Source: Vreelandella lutescens (lineage in GTDB: Bacteria > Pseudomonadota > Gammaproteobacteria > Pseudomonadales > Halomonadaceae). From it: a stretch of DNA of 64,000 nt. This document shows positions 36,614 to 46,771 of this stretch, piece after piece. The notes below the pieces were generated by a model. The model was not told the origin of the DNA and made no database searches. It was given only the letters and a program-made list of their open reading frames with translations. Position 1 is the first letter of the stretch. Each line of letters begins with the position of its first letter. Made by a program: the position numbers and the translations under genes. The stretch is from contig NZ_BMHM01000002.1 of NCBI RefSeq assembly GCF_014640815.1, positions 496,001-560,000 on the forward strand. The letters are read 5' to 3'.

Positions 36614-38248
36614 CTATGATTTGCTGGGTTCGCTACTCTGATCATCGGGTAGCTCCCACGTACCTTTTTCTGTCCATGGATCGTTTTCCGGGAACTCTTC
36701 AATATTAATTTCAGGCTCATCGTAGTCGGGTTGGTAGCGCAAATCGTACTGCGCCGCCCTTACCATCGACACCATTAGCAGCACTGAAATCAGCAACAAC
36801 GGCACACCGCTCACAATGCTGGCGGTCTGCAGTGTTTGCAGCCCTCCCAAGAACAGCAGAGACATTGGTAGCAGGGACAGCGTGAAGGCCCAAAACAGGC
36901 GGTGCCAACGTGCAGGCTCTTTATCGAGCTTCTTCTCCGCAGCAGAAGAGAGAATGTAGGCAATCGAATCAAAGGTGGTGGCAGTGAAAATAGACAGCAA
37001 AATCACCACCGCCAACGTCACTAACCAGGAGAGCGGCAGTTGGCTCAGTACGGCGTAAAACGCAGCATTCGCAGACTGATCATTCATTACCTGGATGACA
37101 TCTAACGTGCCTGAAAGCTGTAAATAAAGACCGTAGTTACCCAGAATGATAAAAAACAGCGCGCAGCCAAGTGAGCCAAAGAAGATCGACCCGGCCACCA
37201 TGGTTTTAATACGACGACCTTTAGAAATACGCGCAATGAACAGTCCCACTGTTGGGGCAAACACTAGCCACCACGCCCAGTAAAAAATCGTCCATGACTG
37301 ATGAAAGCCTGTGTCTTCAAAGCCGTTTAAGTCGCCAAAGGGTTCAGTCCAGGTCGCCATTTGAATGAGGTTGCTGAGCATTAGGCCAATAGAGTTCAGA
37401 CCGGTATCCAGAATAAATACCGTAGGCCCCATCACCAGAACAAACAGCAATACCGACAAGCCTAGCCACATATTGATGTCAGAAAGCATCTCGATGCCGC
37501 CCTTCAAACCACGCCATGCGCTCACGGCAAAAATGGCCGTGGTGCCGATCAGTACGGCAATTTGACTGGTTGCATTAGGGGTAAAAGAGAACAGATTACC
37601 CAGCCCTTCGTTAATTAGCGGCACTAAAATGCCCAGCGACGTTGCGCCGCCGCCCAGCATGCCGAAAATAAACAGAATATCGATAATGTTACCTAGCCAG
37701 CTTCTGGCCAGTTTTTCACCCAGCACGGGGCGAATGGCTTCGCTGATGCGCAGCACTTTATGTTTACGAACGTGAAGAAAATAGGCCATAGGGAGCGCAG
37801 GCACGAGGTAGATCGACCAGGCAATAGGGCCCCAGTGGAACATACCGTACGTCGCCGCCCATGCGGTTGCCTCTTCAGAAAAGGGCTCGACATGAAAGGG
37901 AGGGTTTTGCAGGTAGTACATCCACTCCACCATGCCCCAGAACACAACCGCCCCGCCGATGCCTGCTGCAAATAGCATCGCACCCCAGGAGAGCAGCGAA
38001 AACTCCGGCTCCGCGTCTACATCACCCAGCTTGATTTGCCCTATATCGCTAAACACGATGTAGAACATAAACCCTAGCGACGCGACGCCCATGGCCAGAT
38101 AGAGCACGCCAAAATTGGTTGTGACGAAGCTTTGCGCCGCCATTACCCAGACACGCCCCATCTCTGGGAACAGTATGAGCGGCAGCGTAACGGCCAGCAG
38201 CAGGCCAAGGGAGCCAAAAAAGATCGGTTTATGAATGTTAGAAAACAC
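36614..38248 (-). CDS. BCCT family transporter
   Basis: This inner-membrane transporter of 544 residues has about 12 membrane helices and the BCCT signature FYWAWWLVFAPTVGLFIARISKGR around residue 330, plus the glycine-rich FAAGIGGAVVFWGMVEW in TM3. BCCT proteins import betaine, choline, carnitine or related trimethylammonium compounds with Na+ or H+; the substrate cannot be assigned. The C-terminal tail is acidic and Pro/Glu-rich. The annotated GTG at 38248 has no ribosome site. An in-frame ATT five codons upstream (38263) sits eight bases after GGAG and may be the true start, adding IKRPS. Confidence 0.88.
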   Translation of the reverse strand: MFSNIHKPIFFGSLGLLLAVTLPLILFPEMGRVWVMAAQSFVTTNFGVLYLAMGVASLGFMFYIVFSDIGQIKLGDVDAEPEFSLLSWGAMLFAAGIGGAVVFWGMVEWMYYLQNPPFHVEPFSEEATAWAATYGMFHWGPIAWSIYLVPALPMAYFLHVRKHKVLRISEAIRPVLGEKLARSWLGNIIDILFIFGMLGGGATSLGILVPLINEGLGNLFSFTPNATSQIAVLIGTTAIFAVSAWRGLKGGIEMLSDINMWLGLSVLLFVLVMGPTVFILDTGLNSIGLMLSNLIQMATWTEPFGDLNGFEDTGFHQSWTIFYWAWWLVFAPTVGLFIARISKGRRIKTMVAGSIFFGSLGCALFFIILGNYGLYLQLSGTLDVIQVMNDQSANAAFYAVLSQLPLSWLVTLAVVILLSIFTATTFDSIAYILSSAAEKKLDKEPARWHRLFWAFTLSLLPMSLLFLGGLQTLQTASIVSGVPLLLISVLLMVSMVRAAQYDLRYQPDYDEPEINIEEFPENDPWTEKGTWELPDDQSSEPSKS

Positions 38249-38408
38249 AGATGGGCGTTTAATGGCCGTCTCTCCATGACACTTTGTAGGAAGCCTCTAA
38301 CCCGTTGCGAGTCGAGGCAATAGCTTTACAATAGTTTTACATGGAATAAACGTTAACCACCAGCAACGGCTTCTATCGCCTATCGTTTTCGCATACCAAA
38401 GCGCACAC

Positions 38409-38440
38409 AAAAAAGCCCAGCAGTGGCCTGCTGGGCTTTT
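38409..38440 (-). terminator. Rho-independent terminator after nfuA
   Basis: AGCCCAGCAG pairs with CTGCTGGGCT across a TGGC loop (10-bp stem). On the minus strand it is followed by six T. It lies about 33 bases after the nfuA stop and separates nfuA from the BCCT gene. Confidence 0.9.
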
Positions 38441-38472
38441 GCGACGCTAGCTTAAAGCATCTGAATGATGCT

Positions 38473-39078
38473 CTAGCGGTAGTAAGCGTTCGTCGTATCA
38501 GTATGGTCGGTCACGTCGCGGATACCTGCCAATTCAGGGATGCGATCCATCAGTGTTTTCTCTACGCCATCTTTGAGCGTTAGATCCACTGCTGCACACC
38601 CTTGGCAACCGCCGCCGAACGCTAGGATCGCCACCCGGTCTTCTGTCAGCTCAACGAGTTTGATCTCGCCACCGTGAGCCGCCAGTCCAGGGTTAATTTC
38701 GCTGTAAAGCGTATAGTTAATACGGTCTTCTAGCGGGCTATCCGCATTCACCTTGGGCATTTTGGCGTTAGGCGCTTTGATTGTCAGCTGCCCGCCCATG
38801 CGGTCTGCATTGAAATCAACAACGGCCTCTTCCAAGAACGCCAAGCTGTTTTTGTCGAGAAATACACCAATCTTCTCAAGCTCCAGCTTCACGTCGGTGG
38901 GCTCTTCTTCCCCAGGGCGGCAATAGGCTAAGCAGGTTTCTGCGTAGGGCGTGCCGGGCTGAGTGATGAAGATACGTACTGCGATGCCTTCAACGTTCTG
39001 CTTTTCCAGCAGTTCCGCTAAGTAGTCTTGTGCGCTGTCGGTAATGTTAATGCCGGGCGCTTCGATAGTCGTGGTCAT
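38473..39078 (-). CDS. nfuA: Fe-S biogenesis protein NfuA
   Basis: NfuA is a carrier that delivers 4Fe-4S clusters to target proteins under stress. The 200-residue protein has a degenerate A-type domain (about 8-105, with [17 protein letters not shown]) and a C-terminal Nfu domain (about 115-195) containing the cluster-binding Cys158-x2-Cys161 in [15 protein letters not shown]. The two-domain order is that of gammaproteobacterial NfuA. The ATG at 39078 follows a GGGAGG; an earlier in-frame start would add 14 residues without support. It is divergent from metH. Confidence 0.95.
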   Translation of the reverse strand: MTTTIEAPGINITDSAQDYLAELLEKQNVEGIAVRIFITQPGTPYAETCLAYCRPGEEEPTDVKLELEKIGVFLDKNSLAFLEEAVVDFNADRMGGQLTIKAPNAKMPKVNADSPLEDRINYTLYSEINPGLAAHGGEIKLVELTEDRVAILAFGGGCQGCAAVDLTLKDGVEKTLMDRIPELAGIRDVTDHTDTTNAYYR

Positions 39079-39269
39079 AAGGGATGTTATCCTCCCGTGG
39101 TAGTGGCAAGGCCACATCACATGTCATTTGTGCCTATGGTAAGCAAAACCGCGTGCCGACACAATCCCGAGTGTTTTAGTCGGCTATTGCTCACGCCCAT
39201 GAGTGCGGCTAATAAGGATGCTGCAATAACTTCACGCCCGCGTTTGCTGCCCTATGGGGCACCCTTTGG

Positions 39270-39275
39270 TATGAT
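39270..39275 (+). promoter_or_regulatory. Possible -10 element for metH
   Basis: TATGAT at 39270-39275 follows TTTGG and precedes metH by 75 bases. A convincing -35 hexamer at 17 bases is not present. I see no SAM or cobalamin riboswitch fold in the 271-base gap between nfuA and metH. Confidence 0.35.
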
Positions 39276-39349
39276 AGCCGCCGCTCACCTAATGACGACG
39301 ACTATAAAAATATCCTTTTCGACTGAGACGCTGGAGATTTTCCCCTGCC

Positions 39350-42300
39350 ATGGCCGCTAGTGATTTGACTGCATCCCTCACCCAACGCCTTGCCCAACGC
39401 ATCCTGATTCTGGATGGCGGCATGGGTACCATGCTGCAGAATGCCCAGCTCAGCGAAGACGATTTTCGCGGTGAACGCTTTCGCGACTGGCCGTCTGATC
39501 TAAAAGGCAATAACGATCTGTTGGCGCTTACCTGCCCCGATGTAGTTGCGCGTATTCATCGCGACTACTTATTGGCAGGCGCAGATATCTTAGAAACCAA
39601 CACGTTTAACAGCACCCGGTTATCGCAAGCTGATTATGGCATGGAAGATTTGGTGCCAGAACTCAACCGCGAATCAGCCCGGCTGGCGCGTGAAGTGTGT
39701 GATGCCGTCGCGGCAGAAACCGATACGCCACGCTATGTAGCCGGGGTACTCGGCCCCACGTCCCGCACAGCGTCTCTTTCCCCTGATGTGAACGACCCAT
39801 CTAAACGCAACGTGACGTTTGATGAGCTGCGGGAAAACTACTACGAAGCCGCTAATGCGCTGATCGCAGGCGGTGCCGATCTCATCATGATCGAAACCAT
39901 TTTCGACACACTCAATGCCAAAGCCGCTATCTATGCGCTTGAAGAGCTGTTTGATGATTTGGGCCGCCGCCTGCCGGTGATGATTTCTGGCACTATTACC
40001 GATGCCTCCGGCCGTACGCTATCCGGGCAAACAACGGAAGCCTTCTGGAACTCCGTGCGTCACGCTCAGCCGCTGTCGGTTGGCTTGAACTGTGCACTGG
40101 GCGCGGAAGAACTTCGCCCCTATCTAGAAGAGCTATCAACCAAAGCCGATACGTTTGTGTCTGCCCACCCCAATGCGGGCCTGCCTAATGAGTTCGGTGA
40201 GTACGACCAAACGCCCGAAGAGATGGCTGCTATTGTGGGTGAGTTTGCTCAAAGCGGCTTAGTCAACATTATTGGCGGCTGCTGTGGCTCGACACCTGAG
40301 CACATTCGCGCGATTGCTGATGCCGTACGCCCGATGGCACCGCGCAAGATACCGACACGCAGTAAGGCTTGCCGTTTGTCAGGGCTTGAGCCTTATAACA
40401 TCGAAGCCGACTCCCTGTTTGTGAACGTGGGTGAGCGTACCAACGTGACTGGCTCCGCCCGCTTTAAGCGCTTAATCGTTGAAGAGGACTTCACCACCGC
40501 ACTGGAAGTTGCCCTTGAGCAAGTCGAGAGCGGCGCACAGATTATCGACATCAACATGGACGAAGGCATGTTGGAGTCCAAGGAAGCCATGGTGCGCTTC
40601 CTGAACCTGATTGCGGGCGAGCCGGACATTGCCCGCGTGCCCATCATGATCGACTCTTCAAAATGGGACATCATCGAAGCGGGCCTGAAGTGCGTTCAAG
40701 GCAAGGCGGTCGTTAACTCAATCTCCCTTAAAGAAGGCGAAGCCGCCTTCCGCGAGCAGGCCACCAAATGCCGCCGCTTTGGTGCAGCCATTGTGGTGAT
40801 GGCGTTTGATGAACAGGGTCAAGCAGACACCTTTGCCCGCAAAACCGAAATTTGTGAGCGGGCCTACCGCCTGCTGGTCGATGAAATTGGCTTTCCTGCA
40901 GAAGATATTATTTTCGACCCCAACATCTTTGCGATTGCGACCGGCATCGAAGAACACAATAACTACGCCGTCGACTTTATCGAAGCCACTCAGTGGATTC
41001 GCGAGCACCTACCCCACGCCATGATCTCGGGCGGTGTCTCCAACGTCTCGTTCTCGTTCCGGGGTAACAACCCGGTACGCGAAGCGATCCACTCGGTGTT
41101 CCTCTACCACGCGATTCGCGCCGGCCTCTCCATGGGTATTGTGAATGCCGGCCAGCTGGCGGTTTACGATGACCTGCCCGCCGAACTGCGCGATGCAGTG
41201 GAAGACGTGGTACTGAATCGTCGCGCTGACGGTACTGAACGTCTGCTGGACCTTGCCGACAAATACAAAGGCGATGGTAGCGGCCCTGCTAAAAAAGAAG
41301 ATTTGGAGTGGCGCAGCTGGCCCGTCAACAAGCGTATTGAACACGCGCTGGTGAAAGGTGTGACTGCCTTTATCGAGGAAGATACCGAAGAGGCTCGTGC
41401 GCAGGCCGCGCGCCCCATTGAGGTGATCGAAGGCCCGCTCATGGACGGTATGAACGTGGTCGGCGACCTGTTTGGCGCGGGCAAAATGTTCCTGCCCCAG
41501 GTGGTCAAGTCGGCTCGCGTCATGAAGCAAGCGGTCGCTTACCTGATCCCTTATATTGAAGCGGAAAAAAGCGAAGACACCCAAGCCAAAGGCAAGATCG
41601 TCATGGCCACGGTGAAGGGTGATGTACACGACATCGGCAAAAATATCGTGGGCGTCGTGCTGCAGTGTAATAATTACGAAGTGATTGACCTGGGTGTGAT
41701 GGTACCCACCGAGAAAATCCTCCAGGCCGCCATTGAGCACAATGCCGATATCATTGGTCTCTCTGGCCTGATTACGCCCTCGCTGGATGAAATGGTGCAT
41801 GTGGCCAAAGAGATGCAGCGTCGTGGTATGAACCTACCGCTGCTGATTGGCGGTGCCACCACCTCAAAAGCGCACACGGCCGTGAAAATCGAGCCACAGT
41901 ACGAGCACCCCGTTATTTACGTGACCGATGCTTCCCGTGCGGTCGGCGTGGCTGGCAAGCTGCTGGCACCCAATTTGAAACCTGCTTACGTGGCCGAAAT
42001 TCGCGAAGAGTACGAAAAAGTGCGCGAGCGTAATGCCAAGCGTCGCCCAAAAGCGGCTGACCTGGATTACACCCAGGCGCGTAAACGCCGCTTCCGCACC
42101 GATTGGGCGAACCACACTCCTGCCAAACCCAACACCTTGGGGCTTATAGCCTTTGATGATTATGACTTGGAGGAGTTAGTCGAGCGTATCGACTGGACGC
42201 CCTTCTTCATGAGCTGGCAGCTTGCCGGTAAGTACCCCAAAATTCTCAACGATGACGTGGTCGGCGAAGCGGCCCAAAACCTGTTTGCCGATGCAAAAGT

Positions 42301-43045
42301 CATGTTGCGTAAACTGATTGATGAAAAGCGCGTGCAGGCACGGGGCGTGATTGGCTTCTGGCCCGCCAACAGCGTGGATGACGATATCATCGAAGTGTAT
42401 GCCGATGAGAGCCGCACTGAGGTTGTCGAACGCTTACACCATATTCGTCAGCAAACCACCAAAGGCCGCGACGGCATCTGCTACAGCCTGGCCGACTTCA
42501 TCGCTCCTAAAGAGAGCGGCAAGCCGGACTGGATTGGTGGCTTCGCCGTCACTACTGGCCACGGAGTTGACGAGCTTTCCAAAGCCTATGAGGCAGCGGG
42601 CGATGACTACAACGCCATCATGGTGCAAGCGCTGACCGACCGTTTGGCCGAAGCCTTTGCCGAGCGAATGCACGAGCGGGTACGTAAAGAGTTCTGGGGC
42701 TACGTACCCGAAGAAACGCTGGATAACGAAGCACTGATTGCAGAAAAGTACCAAGGTATTCGTCCGGCTCCGGGTTACCCCGCTTGCCCCGACCATACCG
42801 AAAAGGCAACGCTCTTCCGCTTGCTCAACGCGCCTGATAACACAGGCCTTACGCTGACAGAAAACTTTGCCATGTGGCCTGCAGCGGCCGTATCGGGTTG
42901 GTACTTTGCTCACCCCCAGTCGAAGTACTTCTCTACCGGCAAAATTACCCGCGACCAAGTTGAAGCGCTGGCCGAGCGTAAGCAGATGCCGTTGGCCGAC
43001 ATGGAGCGGTGGCTGTCGCCGGTACTCTCCTACGACCCTAGCTAA
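39350..43045 (+). CDS. metH: Cobalamin-dependent methionine synthase MetH
   Basis: MetH transfers a methyl group from methyltetrahydrofolate to homocysteine using cobalamin. The 1231-residue protein has all four modules. The homocysteine domain carries zinc cysteines in GLNCALG (about 248) and GGCCGS (about 310). The pterin domain follows (about 345-620, [13 protein letters not shown]). The B12 domain has the base-off motif [12 protein letters not shown] with its cobalt-binding His near 760. The C-terminal reactivation domain (about 900-1231) contains [15 protein letters not shown] and ends [19 protein letters not shown]. It is full length and intact. A weak GGAG lies 12 bases before the ATG. 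Confidence 0.97.
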   Translation: MAASDLTASLTQRLAQRILILDGGMGTMLQNAQLSEDDFRGERFRDWPSDLKGNNDLLALTCPDVVARIHRDYLLAGADILETNTFNSTRLSQADYGMEDLVPELNRESARLAREVCDAVAAETDTPRYVAGVLGPTSRTASLSPDVNDPSKRNVTFDELRENYYEAANALIAGGADLIMIETIFDTLNAKAAIYALEELFDDLGRRLPVMISGTITDASGRTLSGQTTEAFWNSVRHAQPLSVGLNCALGAEELRPYLEELSTKADTFVSAHPNAGLPNEFGEYDQTPEEMAAIVGEFAQSGLVNIIGGCCGSTPEHIRAIADAVRPMAPRKIPTRSKACRLSGLEPYNIEADSLFVNVGERTNVTGSARFKRLIVEEDFTTALEVALEQVESGAQIIDINMDEGMLESKEAMVRFLNLIAGEPDIARVPIMIDSSKWDIIEAGLKCVQGKAVVNSISLKEGEAAFREQATKCRRFGAAIVVMAFDEQGQADTFARKTEICERAYRLLVDEIGFPAEDIIFDPNIFAIATGIEEHNNYAVDFIEATQWIREHLPHAMISGGVSNVSFSFRGNNPVREAIHSVFLYHAIRAGLSMGIVNAGQLAVYDDLPAELRDAVEDVVLNRRADGTERLLDLADKYKGDGSGPAKKEDLEWRSWPVNKRIEHALVKGVTAFIEEDTEEARAQAARPIEVIEGPLMDGMNVVGDLFGAGKMFLPQVVKSARVMKQAVAYLIPYIEAEKSEDTQAKGKIVMATVKGDVHDIGKNIVGVVLQCNNYEVIDLGVMVPTEKILQAAIEHNADIIGLSGLITPSLDEMVHVAKEMQRRGMNLPLLIGGATTSKAHTAVKIEPQYEHPVIYVTDASRAVGVAGKLLAPNLKPAYVAEIREEYEKVRERNAKRRPKAADLDYTQARKRRFRTDWANHTPAKPNTLGLIAFDDYDLEELVERIDWTPFFMSWQLAGKYPKILNDDVVGEAAQNLFADAKVMLRKLIDEKRVQARGVIGFWPANSVDDDIIEVYADESRTEVVERLHHIRQQTTKGRDGICYSLADFIAPKESGKPDWIGGFAVTTGHGVDELSKAYEAAGDDYNAIMVQALTDRLAEAFAERMHERVRKEFWGYVPEETLDNEALIAEKYQGIRPAPGYPACPDHTEKATLFRLLNAPDNTGLTLTENFAMWPAAAVSGWYFAHPQSKYFSTGKITRDQVEALAERKQMPLADMERWLSPVLSYDPS

Positions 43046-43057
43046 TAGCCTCAGCGA

Positions 43058-44380
43058 ATGTCACCGGTGGTACGTCGTCAGGGAAAGGTCATGCGCTTGG
43101 CCTTTCCCATTATGTTAGGCATGCTCTCTCAGAGCGTGCTTAACCTTATTGATGCTGCCTTGGTCGGTCATTTAGGCCAGGAGGCGCTGGCAGGCGTCGG
43201 CATCGGCGGCTACGCCATGTTCATGATGACGGCCCTGGTTTTTGGGCTCTCTTCTAGCGTGCAGTCGCAAACGGCGCATGCCTCTGGTGCCGAAACGGTC
43301 TGTATTACTCAGCCACTTCGGGCGGGCTTAACGATTGGTATCGCGTTAGCGCTACCTCTATCTTGCTTGGCCTGGTGGCAGGCCCCTGCGCTGATTCAGC
43401 TAATGGCATCCTCGGATGAGGTCACGCAGATCGCAATTGATTACTTTCGCTGGCGCGTGATTGCACTGACCATTATTGCGCTGACGCTGTGCTTGCGCGG
43501 CTACTGGAACGGGCGGCAGCACACTCATCTTTACCTGCGTATTATCGTTGCGGTGCATGCCGTGAATGTGCTGCTTAGCGCCGCGCTGATCTACGGATTT
43601 GCAGGTCTGCCTGCGTTAGGGGTGAATGGCGCTGCCATAGGGACTACCCTGTCGCTACTGCTTGGCTTCATCATTTGGACGGTGATCACCTGGCAGCAAC
43701 GTTACCTGAGTGCGTATGTGTGGCCTTCATGGCAGAGCATAAAAGCAACGCTGATGCTTGCTGCTCCCCACTCGCTACAACAGCTCTGGTTTGCCGCAGG
43801 CTACGTGGTACTGTTTTGGTTACTCGGTAAGCTGGGTACGTCAAGTGTCGCCGTCGGTCATGTACTGGTGAACTTGTCCTTATTGCTCATTTTGCCCGGC
43901 GTGGGTGTGGGTGTTGCCGCCATGAGCCTGGTAGGCGAAGCGTTAGGCCGCGACGATCAGCAGGCGGCTCATCGCTGGGGTATTGACGCCTTAAGCGTTG
44001 CCGGTATGCTGCTGACGGTGTTGGCGCTCCCCATGTTCATTATGCCCGAGCTCATTTTAAGCATCTTTTTTACCGATGAAGCGCTGGTGCAATTAGGCAA
44101 ACTTCCACTGCAAATCACGGGGTTGATGATTGTATTAGATGCCGCCGCATTAGTGTTGGCGCAGGCTTTAATGGGAGCCGGCGCGCAACGCACCGTTATG
44201 ATGCTAACCCTGGGTATGCAGTGGCTGATCTTCTTGCCGCTGGCATGGTGGGTGGGGATCGGCATGGGCTACGGTTTGGTAGGTGTTTGGCTGGCACAGC
44301 TTATTTATCGACTATTGAACTCCAGTAGCTTCTTGTGGGTATGGCAACGCCGTCGTTGGTTAGCCCATGGCTTCAAATAG
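43058..44380 (+). CDS. MATE family efflux transporter
   Basis: This 440-residue inner-membrane protein has about 12 hydrophobic helices in two related halves, as in MATE exporters that expel drugs and cations using Na+ or H+ gradients. The first helix carries FPIMLGMLSQSVLNLIDAALVGHLG, the typical MATE start, and the second half has GAAIGTTLSLLLGF and GVGVGVAAMSLVGEALG, the conserved GxxxG-rich stretch. It resembles the DinF/NorM branch. It starts 12 bases after metH, with a weak ribosome site, so read-through from metH is likely. The substrate is unknown. Confidence 0.88.
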   Translation: MSPVVRRQGKVMRLAFPIMLGMLSQSVLNLIDAALVGHLGQEALAGVGIGGYAMFMMTALVFGLSSSVQSQTAHASGAETVCITQPLRAGLTIGIALALPLSCLAWWQAPALIQLMASSDEVTQIAIDYFRWRVIALTIIALTLCLRGYWNGRQHTHLYLRIIVAVHAVNVLLSAALIYGFAGLPALGVNGAAIGTTLSLLLGFIIWTVITWQQRYLSAYVWPSWQSIKATLMLAAPHSLQQLWFAAGYVVLFWLLGKLGTSSVAVGHVLVNLSLLLILPGVGVGVAAMSLVGEALGRDDQQAAHRWGIDALSVAGMLLTVLALPMFIMPELILSIFFTDEALVQLGKLPLQITGLMIVLDAAALVLAQALMGAGAQRTVMMLTLGMQWLIFLPLAWWVGIGMGYGLVGVWLAQLIYRLLNSSSFLWVWQRRRWLAHGFK

Positions 44381-44418
44381 ATGTCTGTAATAGCATTTAA
44401 CGATAAAAAGATAATTAT

Positions 44419-44437
44419 ATATTCTTTTGTAGAATAT
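44419..44437. promoter_or_regulatory. Inverted repeat upstream of the sulfite reductase gene
   Basis: ATATTCT and AGAATAT flank a TTTGT spacer, giving a 7-bp perfect inverted repeat in an AT-rich patch 77 bases before the reductase start. Position and symmetry suit an operator; CysB is an obvious candidate regulator but its site is loosely defined, so this is inference only. Confidence 0.4.
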
Positions 44438-44513
44438 GACGCCCGCGTTAAGGTGACGGCACATTACCGTCCGTCTCGACGTGACCATTTCGCTTTTAGC
44501 AGGATCGTGCCAC

Positions 44514-46169
44514 ATGTACCGTTATGATATTCACGACCAAACCCTGGTTGACGAGCGGGTTGCTCAGTTCCGCGACCAGATGGAACGCTACCAAGCAGGA
44601 CGTTTGGGAGAAGAAGAGTTTCGCCCGCTGCGGCTTCAAAACGGCCTGTATATTCAAAAGCATGCCCCCATGCTACGCATTGCCATCCCCTACGGGATGC
44701 TAGCGGGCGCTCAACTGCGTGCACTGGCCGATATTACCCGCCGCTACGACCGCGGTTATGGCCACTTCACGACGCGCCAAAATCTACAGTTGAACTGGCC
44801 CGCGCTGGAAGACGTGCCGGATATTCTGGGCGAGCTGGCCAAAGTGCAAATGCACGCCATCCAAACCAGCGGCAACTGCATCCGTAATACCACCAGCGAC
44901 CAGTTCGCGGGTATTGCCAACGATGAGGTGGAAGACCCACGCCCCTGGTGCGAGCTGATTCGTCAGTGGTCTACCCTACACCCTGAGTTCGCCTACCTGC
45001 CGCGCAAATTCAAAATTGCCGTCAGCGGTGCGGCACAGGATCGCGCGGCCATTCAGGTACACGACATCGGTTTACGTCTATGGCGTGACGATGAGGGCGA
45101 ACTGCGTATTAAGGTGCTAGCCGGCGGTGGTCTTGGTCGTACGCCCATGATTGCGGATGTTGTCCGCGAAGACTTGCCCTGGCAGCACCTGCTGACCTAC
45201 CTGGAAGCGTGCGTGCGGGTATATAACCAGTTTGGCCGCCGCGACAATAAGTTCAAAGCGCGTATTAAGATCTTGGTCAAAGCACTAGGCATTGAAGAGT
45301 TCCGCCGCCGCGTCGATGAAGAGTGGGCACATTTGAAAGATGGTCCGCAAACATTGAACCAGGCCGCCGTGGATGCGGCTAAGGTGCACTTCCCAGAGCC
45401 TGACCGCCGCCCAGTGGCTGCAAGTGCCACCGAAGATTTTGACAAGCTACGCAGCGAAAACCGCAGCTTTGCACGCTTTGTGACTAATAACGTCACCGAC
45501 CACAAGGTGCCGGGTTATAAAGCAGTGACGCTGTCACTCAAGCGCCGCGAGCATGCGCCTGGAGACGTGACCGCTGACCAGATGGAAGCCGTCGCTAATT
45601 TGGCCGACCGCTACAGCTTTGGTGAAGTACGCGTCACTCACGAGCAGAACCTGGTGCTCTCGGATGTACCCGTAGATGAGCTGGAAGCGCTTTGGAAAGA
45701 GCTGGATGCGCTGGGTATGGCTAACCCCACCGTCGGCACGCTAAACGACATCATCTGCTGCCCAGGTGGTGACTATTGCGGCCTTGCCAATGCGGTCTCT
45801 ATTCCGATTGCCCAGGCACTCCAAGAGCGTTTTGAAGACTTGGACTTCCTTTATGACCTAGGCCCGCTGGATCTTAATATCTCAGGCTGCATGAACGCCT
45901 GTGGTCATCACCACGTCGGCCATATCGGCATTTTGGGTGTCGATAAGAAAGGCGAAGAGTACTACCAGATCTCTATTGGCGGTAACTCCACCGATGATGC
46001 CTCGCTGGGCAAAATTCTGGGCCCCTCTTTCTTCCGTGAAGACGTCCCGGGCGTCGTTGAGAAGGTGCTGGAAGTCTATGTGGCCGAGCGCCATGAAGAG
46101 GAGCGCTTCCTCGATACCTATCGACGTATTGGCTTAAAACCCTTTAAGGAGCGTGTGTATGCCAAGTAA
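44514..46169 (+). CDS. Nitrite/sulfite reductase, sirohaem 4Fe-4S haemoprotein (CysI type)
   Basis: This 551-residue enzyme carries out six-electron reduction of sulfite (or nitrite) in assimilation. It has two nitrite/sulfite-reductase half-domains and the sirohaem/Fe-S cysteines C-x5-C in CCPGGDYC (about 415-422) and C-x3-C in ISGCMNACGHHHVG (about 458-462). The N-terminal motif HFTTRQNLQLNWP binds sirohaem. The adjacent DUF934 gene is the common partner of this proteobacterial type and argues for sulfite. AGGA precedes the ATG at 44514; an upstream in-frame start lacks support. The stop overlaps the DUF934 gene by 11 bases. Confidence 0.9.
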   Translation: MYRYDIHDQTLVDERVAQFRDQMERYQAGRLGEEEFRPLRLQNGLYIQKHAPMLRIAIPYGMLAGAQLRALADITRRYDRGYGHFTTRQNLQLNWPALEDVPDILGELAKVQMHAIQTSGNCIRNTTSDQFAGIANDEVEDPRPWCELIRQWSTLHPEFAYLPRKFKIAVSGAAQDRAAIQVHDIGLRLWRDDEGELRIKVLAGGGLGRTPMIADVVREDLPWQHLLTYLEACVRVYNQFGRRDNKFKARIKILVKALGIEEFRRRVDEEWAHLKDGPQTLNQAAVDAAKVHFPEPDRRPVAASATEDFDKLRSENRSFARFVTNNVTDHKVPGYKAVTLSLKRREHAPGDVTADQMEAVANLADRYSFGEVRVTHEQNLVLSDVPVDELEALWKELDALGMANPTVGTLNDIICCPGGDYCGLANAVSIPIAQALQERFEDLDFLYDLGPLDLNISGCMNACGHHHVGHIGILGVDKKGEEYYQISIGGNSTDDASLGKILGPSFFREDVPGVVEKVLEVYVAERHEEERFLDTYRRIGLKPFKERVYAK

Positions 46170-46698
46170 CGACACCCAAGCCGATGCCGTTCAAGCTCCG
46201 GTTCATGTGGATCACTTGATTGAAAATGGCGACCTGGCCGCTGAAAATGCATGGTGCGTGTCTTACGATGCCGACACACTTCCCGAACAGCGTCCTGCGT
46301 TTGTTCCGCTGGCGCTGTGGCAGGCGAATCAAAACGACGCAGAACTCGCGCCTCTGCTCACCAGCGACACGGAGTTAACGTCAGAGCTAGGCAGCACACT
46401 GCAAGCAGCCGCTGCCATTGCCGTGGATTTCCCTGCGTTCACCGATGGCCGGGGGTATACCATTGCCCGCTTACTGCGTGAGCGTTATGGCTACCAAGGC
46501 GAAATTCGTGCCGTAGGCGATGTGCTCGTGGATCAGTTGGACTACATGCGCCGCTGCGGCTTCACCACCATGGCGCTGCGTGATGACCAACATCCTGAAG
46601 ACGCCCTTCGCGCCCTCAATGCCTTCAGCGTTCGTTACCAAACTGACGTGGAAGAGCGTCAAGCGCTGTTTGAGAAGCGGCTAACCGCGAATCACTGA
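46159..46698 (+). CDS. DUF934 family protein linked to sulfite reduction
   Basis: This 179-residue protein has the DUF934 core in its second half, including AIAVDFPAFTDGRGYTIARLLRERYGYQGEIRAVGDVLVDQLDYMRRCGF. The family is known almost only from its constant position after CysI-type reductases and is annotated as an oxidoreductase involved in sulfite reduction; no reaction is established. I chose the ATG at 46159, with AAGGAG eight bases upstream inside the reductase gene. The 11-base overlap means the two proteins are made together. A terminator follows. Confidence 0.88.
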   Translation: MPSNDTQADAVQAPVHVDHLIENGDLAAENAWCVSYDADTLPEQRPAFVPLALWQANQNDAELAPLLTSDTELTSELGSTLQAAAAIAVDFPAFTDGRGYTIARLLRERYGYQGEIRAVGDVLVDQLDYMRRCGFTTMALRDDQHPEDALRALNAFSVRYQTDVEERQALFEKRLTANH

Positions 46699-46716
46699 GC
46701 GTTTAGGTAGTGATAT

Positions 46717-46751
46717 AAAAGCCGACAAAGGTACGCCTTTGTCGGCTTTTT
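46717..46751. terminator. Bidirectional terminator between DUF934 and hipA
   Basis: GCCGACAAAGG pairs perfectly with CCTTTGTCGGC across a TACG loop (11 bp), flanked by AAAA on the left and TTTTT on the right. It lies between two convergent genes and can terminate both transcripts. Confidence 0.9.
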
Positions 46752-46771
46752 AATGGATAGCGCTCTTCGCA

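Noticed and set aside
36590-36618. Short direct repeats of TATACAGGC...CTATG near the BCCT stop codon as attachment sites
   Set aside because: They are about 13 bases, adjacent and on one side only of the recombinase unit, so they do not mark element ends.
39079-39349. SAM or cobalamin riboswitch upstream of metH
   Set aside because: I found neither a B12-box-like sequence nor the stem pattern of a SAM riboswitch in this gap.
41009-41800. 263-residue open frame on the minus strand inside metH
   Set aside because: It is antisense to the conserved MetH B12 region; the product has no recognisable domain and the MetH frame is certain.
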